Below, in pieces: positions 60,256 to 64,000 of a stretch of 64,000 nt of DNA (within the stretch, counting starts at the first letter, position 1; each line of letters starts with the position of its first letter). The notes beneath the pieces are model-generated. The model was not told where the DNA came from and made no database searches. It saw nothing but the letters and a program-made list of their open reading frames with translations. The DNA is from Nonomuraea glycinis (lineage in GTDB: Bacteria; Actinomycetota; Actinomycetes; Streptosporangiales; Streptosporangiaceae), in contig NZ_BMNK01000009.1 of NCBI RefSeq assembly GCF_014646515.1, positions 1 through 64,000 of the forward strand. Reading direction: 5' to 3'. The translations under genes and the position numbers were made by a program.

Positions 60256-62132
60256 AGCAGCAGCAGGCAGCCGTCGTCGCTCCTGTCGACGAGGAAGCTG
60301 CGGCCCTCGACCCGCACGGGTGGCCGGTCCTGGGTGCGGACCAGGGTCCGGATCGCCCGTCCCTGGTCGATGACGACCTCCCACCACGACTCCTCGCCGA
60401 CGGACTCGTCGATGCCGGCGAGCGGCACCCGGGCGTGGAACTCGCGCCCCGCCAGCGTCGCCGGGAAGTACATCTCCTCGCCGTCGCTCCTGCGCACCAG
60501 CCTGATCACCGGCTCGCCGTCGCCCGGATCCGTCAACTCGCCGGAGAAGACCAGGTCATCGCCGTCCACCTGGCACTGCCGTACCAGTGCTCCGGCCCGG
60601 CGCAGCCGCAGTCCCCACGCGCCCTTGACGGCGAGCGCGGGGACCAGCCACACCCCCGCGCGGCGGCGCGGCGGCGGGGTCACCGGCGGCAGCCGGCGAT
60701 CGCCGCGCACCTTGCCCTCCACCCGCAGCCCCGGCCTCCTGAGCCCGACCCACAGATCCCAGTGGCCGAGCCGGGCGAGCTGCGCGGACGTCATCGCCGC
60801 CGGGTCGAAGGCGAACCGGAACGGGTACGCGTGCTCCGGCGCGCACCCCCCGTCGGGCAGCTCGGCGCTTCCCCACGCCGGGGACGCGCTCTCCTCCGAC
60901 AGCGGCACCCGCTCGCCCGTCCTGCGCTCCTCCAGCCACACGCTCACCCGCACCCGGCCCAGCGCGCTCACGTCGAACCGGCCGACACTCACCCGGCCGA
61001 CACCGTTCAGCACGCCGCCGCGCCACTCCAGCTCCACCAGCCTGCCCGTCGGACTCAGCTCCTCCGACACCTCCGACAGGGATCCCGGCAGGGCCGGATG
61101 CCGGCCGTACCAGCGCTTGCGCAGCAGCCCCGCGGGGCTGAGCGGGGGGTGCAGGAGGCCGTCGCGCGCCTGTGCGAAGACGTGCGCCACCTCCTCCAGG
61201 CGGCGCTGGTGCAGCAGGCGCACCAGCACGCGGAGGGCGAACGGCAGGCTCGTCAGCGCATCCGGCCGGACACCGTCGAGATAGCGGACGACCAGGTCCA
61301 CCAGATCGTCGCCGGCGGTGGCGCCGAGGCCGGCGATGGCCTCGACCGCGACCGCCATGTCGATCTCCAGCGTGTCCCGGTCGAACTCCGGCCGCAGCCC
61401 GCGCGCCCGCGCGTCCAGCAACGCGGCCGTCTCCAGCACCGACAGCAGGCGGTCACGCAGATTGTCCGGCTCCAGGCGGCGCTGGGTGATCGAGGCGCCC
61501 GGCTCGTCACGCTGGCGCCAGTGGTAGACGACCTTGTGCAGCACGTCCACCGCGCCCGCGCCCACGTGGGCGGCGATGGCGACCGGCTGGTCCTCGTACA
61601 TCCGGTCGGGGAAGCTCAGCCCGAGCGCGTCCCAGAAGGACCGCCGGTAGACCTTGTTCCACAGCATGCGGTCGCGGATCAGCAGCGGGTGGCGGGTGAT
61701 GTGGGTGCGGGTGGCCGGCTCGGCGAACGCCTCCTTGTGCGCCCACGACGGGATGAGCAGGTTGCGGTGCAGGCGCATGACGTTCCCGCAGGCCAGGTCG
61801 GAGCCGGTCGATTCGAGCGAGGCCACCAGGCGCTGGAACGCCGCCCGTGGCACCAGGTCGTCGCCGTCGACGAAGGCCAGGTAGCGGCCGCTCGCCTGCC
61901 GTACGCCCGCGTTGCGGGCCCGCCCGACGCCGAGATTGGCCTGCCGGATGAGGCGGATGCGCCCGTCCGCCGCCGCCCTGGCGGCCGCGACGGCGGCGCC
62001 GTCGTCACGGCTGCCGTCGTCCACGCAGATCACCTCGAAGTCCCGGAACCGCTGCGCCGTCAGCGAGTCCAGGCAGGGGCCGAGGTACTTACCGACGTTG
62101 TGAAAGGGCACGATCACGGAGAGGACCGGCAC
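60246..62132 (-). CDS. GT2 family glycosyltransferase with long C-terminal region
   Basis: A 628-residue protein. GT-A domain (1-210) with LSVIVPFHNVGKYLGPCLD, VDDGSRDDG, and AFVDGDD; it closely resembles the enzymes at 53050 and 47378, including DRMLWNKVYRRSFWDALGL. The remaining 400 residues form beta-rich segments (about 330-625), some like the middle region of the TagF-like fusion. Likely assembles the surface polymer. ATG at 62132; the methyltransferase gene lies 15 bases upstream in the same direction. Confidence 0.9.
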   Translation of the reverse strand: MPVLSVIVPFHNVGKYLGPCLDSLTAQRFRDFEVICVDDGSRDDGAAVAAARAAADGRIRLIRQANLGVGRARNAGVRQASGRYLAFVDGDDLVPRAAFQRLVASLESTGSDLACGNVMRLHRNLLIPSWAHKEAFAEPATRTHITRHPLLIRDRMLWNKVYRRSFWDALGLSFPDRMYEDQPVAIAAHVGAGAVDVLHKVVYHWRQRDEPGASITQRRLEPDNLRDRLLSVLETAALLDARARGLRPEFDRDTLEIDMAVAVEAIAGLGATAGDDLVDLVVRYLDGVRPDALTSLPFALRVLVRLLHQRRLEEVAHVFAQARDGLLHPPLSPAGLLRKRWYGRHPALPGSLSEVSEELSPTGRLVELEWRGGVLNGVGRVSVGRFDVSALGRVRVSVWLEERRTGERVPLSEESASPAWGSAELPDGGCAPEHAYPFRFAFDPAAMTSAQLARLGHWDLWVGLRRPGLRVEGKVRGDRRLPPVTPPPRRRAGVWLVPALAVKGAWGLRLRRAGALVRQCQVDGDDLVFSGELTDPGDGEPVIRLVRRSDGEEMYFPATLAGREFHARVPLAGIDESVGEESWWEVVIDQGRAIRTLVRTQDRPPVRVEGRSFLVDRSDDGCLLLLER

Positions 62133-62147
62133 GTGAGCTCCTTTTCT

Positions 62148-63995
62148 TCAGCCGGACAGCAGGCGCATGACCCTGCGGGCCACCTGCCGTGGCCGGGACA
62201 GACGTCGTGACAGGCGGTAGCCGAGCGTCCTGCGGTAGGCCGAGGCCTTGCGCTGGGTCCTGCGCAGCTTGGCGCGCGCCCTGACCAGCTCCCGCTCCCG
62301 GTAGGTGAGCTTGATCTCCAACCGGCCGATCCTGGCCAGGGCCATGGTGAGCTGGTCGGTCAGGCGGTCGCGGGTTCTGAGGAGGTCGCGGTAGGCGGGG
62401 ACCGCCTGCTCCCCGGGCCCGCCGAGCTCGGCGTCCAGCTTGCGGGCCAGATCCAGCTCATCCTGGTCGTACGAGCGTCCGGCCATCCCGCAGAGCGTCA
62501 GCGTGAGCTGGTCGGCCTGCAGCGGCCACGGCCACGGGTGGTGATGCCCGGCGGCCAGCAGGCGGACCGCGAAGCGCCACAGAATACGGCAGAGCACCAC
62601 ATCCGGTGCGGGTGACGACTGTGGAGCGGGCCCGGCGCCGATGGCGGCGAACCGCTCGCCGTCCCACACCAGACTGTCGGTCGCGGCCGCCGCGTCCCCG
62701 CCCTCCTCCACCCACCCGGCCAGCGCGCCGAGCAACTTCCGCACGGCCCGCACGTCCTCACGGGCACACGCCTCGACGAGAATCTCCTCCACGACCCTCC
62801 CCGCCGGAATCGGCCGCACCTCCCCCGAAGGCAACCGCCGCACCCCGACCTGCCCTGTTCCGGCAGAGCCTCGGTGTACGGCCCGCGCCTGGGGGATCTC
62901 GTGGGCCACCTGCGCAGGCACCCCGTGTACGGCGCTCTCGTGAGCGGCCTGTGCGGGAACCTCGTGAACGGCCGTCTCGTGAGCGGCCTGCGCGGAAGTC
63001 ACCTCATGTACGGCCTGGCCCTCTTCTATCAGGCCGAGCGGTAGGTTCATCGGCTCTGACGACGCCGGGGGCCTGGTGGCCACGGCGAGCCAGAGGGGGG
63101 CGAGCTCCTCGCCGAGCCGGTGCCTGAACACCAGGCGGGTCAACCGCAGCGGGTCGGCGACCAGCATGCGGTCCTCGGCGCGGGCGCTCAGCGCGAACGC
63201 CAGCGCCTCCGGCAGGTCATGGGCCAGCGCCTCACGTGACAGCAGCGCGCGCGGCGCCCGGCTGTCCGGGTAGGCCGAATAGCATCGCCCCACCTCAAGC
63301 CCGGCCGACTCCAGAGCGGCGTCGAGGGCGGCCGGCCCGTCGGGGTAGGTCGGGTCGAAACCGTGCGGCTCCCACTGGTCGTCACCGCCGTCCCGGTCGG
63401 GAGGCCGTGCCTCGACGAACCTGTCCACGCCCAGGTCGTTGCGGACCCCGAGGACCAGCCGCCCGCCCGGCGCGACGAGCGCGGCCAGCGCGGCCAGCGA
63501 CTCCCGCCAGGCCGCCGCCGGCGCCTCCGCCGAGTGCGTGCGCCCCAGCCCGTCCAAGGCCAGCACCAGGTCGTACGGCTCATCGCCGGTGAACGCCTCC
63601 AGCCTGCCACAGTGCACGGCGAGGCCGGGGTGGCGTTCGCCGAGCGCGCAGGCGTCGGGGTAGGAGCGCAGCAACACCGCCGCGGCCGAGGCACGGGCGA
63701 CCACCTCGTCGACGAGCGCCTGCGGATGCGGCCCGACCAACAGCACCCGCCCCGACCGCGGACCCGGCCCCGAACCTGGCTCCGACCCTGACCTCAGGCT
63801 TGCTTCCGGGCCTGGGGCTGGGCCTGGCCCTGACCTCAAGCCTGAGTCCGGGTCTGGGTCCAGGTGCGGGTCCAGGTGCGGGTCTGGGTCCGAGTGGGGG
63901 TCTGGGGGTGGGAGGAGTCTGGTGATCAGTTCCAGGGCCACGCCGTGCCAGCCGGTGAAGCCCGACGCGTTGGACAGGTCGGACCACAGCAGCAT
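62148..63995 (-). CDS. SAM-dependent methyltransferase-like protein, possibly 5' partial
   Basis: At least 615 residues. After a start segment (LLWSDLSNASGFTGWHGVAL), a Pro/Asp/Gly repeat region (about 30-82), a class I methyltransferase-like fold (about 83-275; VLLVGPHPQALVDEVVA, LVLALDGLG, LVAPGGRLVLGV). A second repeat region (HE(x)VP AQAAHE type, about 320-370) is followed by a helical domain and a basic C-terminal coiled coil (about 545-615). The frame is open to the window edge, so the true start may lie outside. It probably modifies the polymer or guides assembly. Confidence 0.7.
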   Translation of the reverse strand: MLLWSDLSNASGFTGWHGVALELITRLLPPPDPHSDPDPHLDPHLDPDPDSGLRSGPGPAPGPEASLRSGSEPGSGPGPRSGRVLLVGPHPQALVDEVVARASAAAVLLRSYPDACALGERHPGLAVHCGRLEAFTGDEPYDLVLALDGLGRTHSAEAPAAAWRESLAALAALVAPGGRLVLGVRNDLGVDRFVEARPPDRDGGDDQWEPHGFDPTYPDGPAALDAALESAGLEVGRCYSAYPDSRAPRALLSREALAHDLPEALAFALSARAEDRMLVADPLRLTRLVFRHRLGEELAPLWLAVATRPPASSEPMNLPLGLIEEGQAVHEVTSAQAAHETAVHEVPAQAAHESAVHGVPAQVAHEIPQARAVHRGSAGTGQVGVRRLPSGEVRPIPAGRVVEEILVEACAREDVRAVRKLLGALAGWVEEGGDAAAATDSLVWDGERFAAIGAGPAPQSSPAPDVVLCRILWRFAVRLLAAGHHHPWPWPLQADQLTLTLCGMAGRSYDQDELDLARKLDAELGGPGEQAVPAYRDLLRTRDRLTDQLTMALARIGRLEIKLTYRERELVRARAKLRRTQRKASAYRRTLGYRLSRRLSRPRQVARRVMRLLSG

Positions 63996-64000
63996 CTCGC

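Noticed and set aside
1..64000. tRNA, rRNA or CRISPR genes
   Set aside because: No tRNA-like T-loop and acceptor pairing, rRNA segment or spacer-repeat array was found on reading both strands; a covariance-model scan would be decisive.

Overview
The window is 64 kb of very GC-rich DNA with many GTG and some TTG starts, a WhiB regulator, a Mycobacterium-type purH-purN-perM-sucD-sucC order, a PspC-type two-component system and actinobacterial wall genes. It comes from a high-GC Gram-positive actinomycete, most likely of the Streptosporangiales (Nonomuraea or a relative). The order is a judgement from gene content, not from a marker gene. No rRNA, tRNA or CRISPR array was seen.

Layout. 0-3.9 kb: lipoprotein deacetylase, then isocitrate dehydrogenase, a DUF3017-like protein and citrate synthase. 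4-9.8 kb: FHA protein and a peptidoglycan recycling group (anmK, a GHL10-type glycosidase, nagZ, a MurR/RpiR regulator). 9.9-16.3 kb: accessory genes: a LuxR regulator carrying a kinase-like ATPase domain with a quinone oxidoreductase, an IclR regulator with a benzoylformate decarboxylase, and a lone TnpB element whose right end forms the 3' end of folD. 16.3-25.5 kb: housekeeping genes folD, a ROK kinase, purH, purN, perM, sucD, sucC. 25.7-36.2 kb: two secreted LolA/LprG-like paralogues, galE, an L,D-transpeptidase, pcrA, a PIG-L deacetylase, vapBC, a DUF2804 protein, a CPBP protease and whiB. 36.4-42.8 kb: a zinc metallopeptidase, a glutamate-cysteine ligase-like enzyme, and a LiaFSR-like envelope-stress module. 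42.8-47.3 kb: a form II CO-dehydrogenase-like operon (coxS, coxL, coxM, coxG).

47.4-64 kb is a cell-surface glycopolymer locus. A TagF-like fusion glycosyltransferase, a GT4 enzyme, a sulfotransferase, a CDP-alcohol phosphatidyltransferase and two more GT2 enzymes surround a full set of pseudaminic-acid-type genes (pseB, pseC, pseH, pseG, pseI, and an SpsF-type pseF). The simplest reading is a nonulosonic-acid-containing wall polymer (teichulosonic-acid-like), possibly sulfated.

Two patterns cut across the genes. First, several gene ends, mostly tail-to-tail junctions, carry short tandem duplications (periods 25, 31, 24 and 43 bp), and a 20-bp minisatellite lies upstream of the glutamate-cysteine ligase gene. 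Second, several control regions hold clear inverted or repeated boxes: a nested palindrome before vapBC, three GATC-N5-GATC boxes upstream of folD and the ROK kinase, and a motif shared by the two divergent pse promoters.
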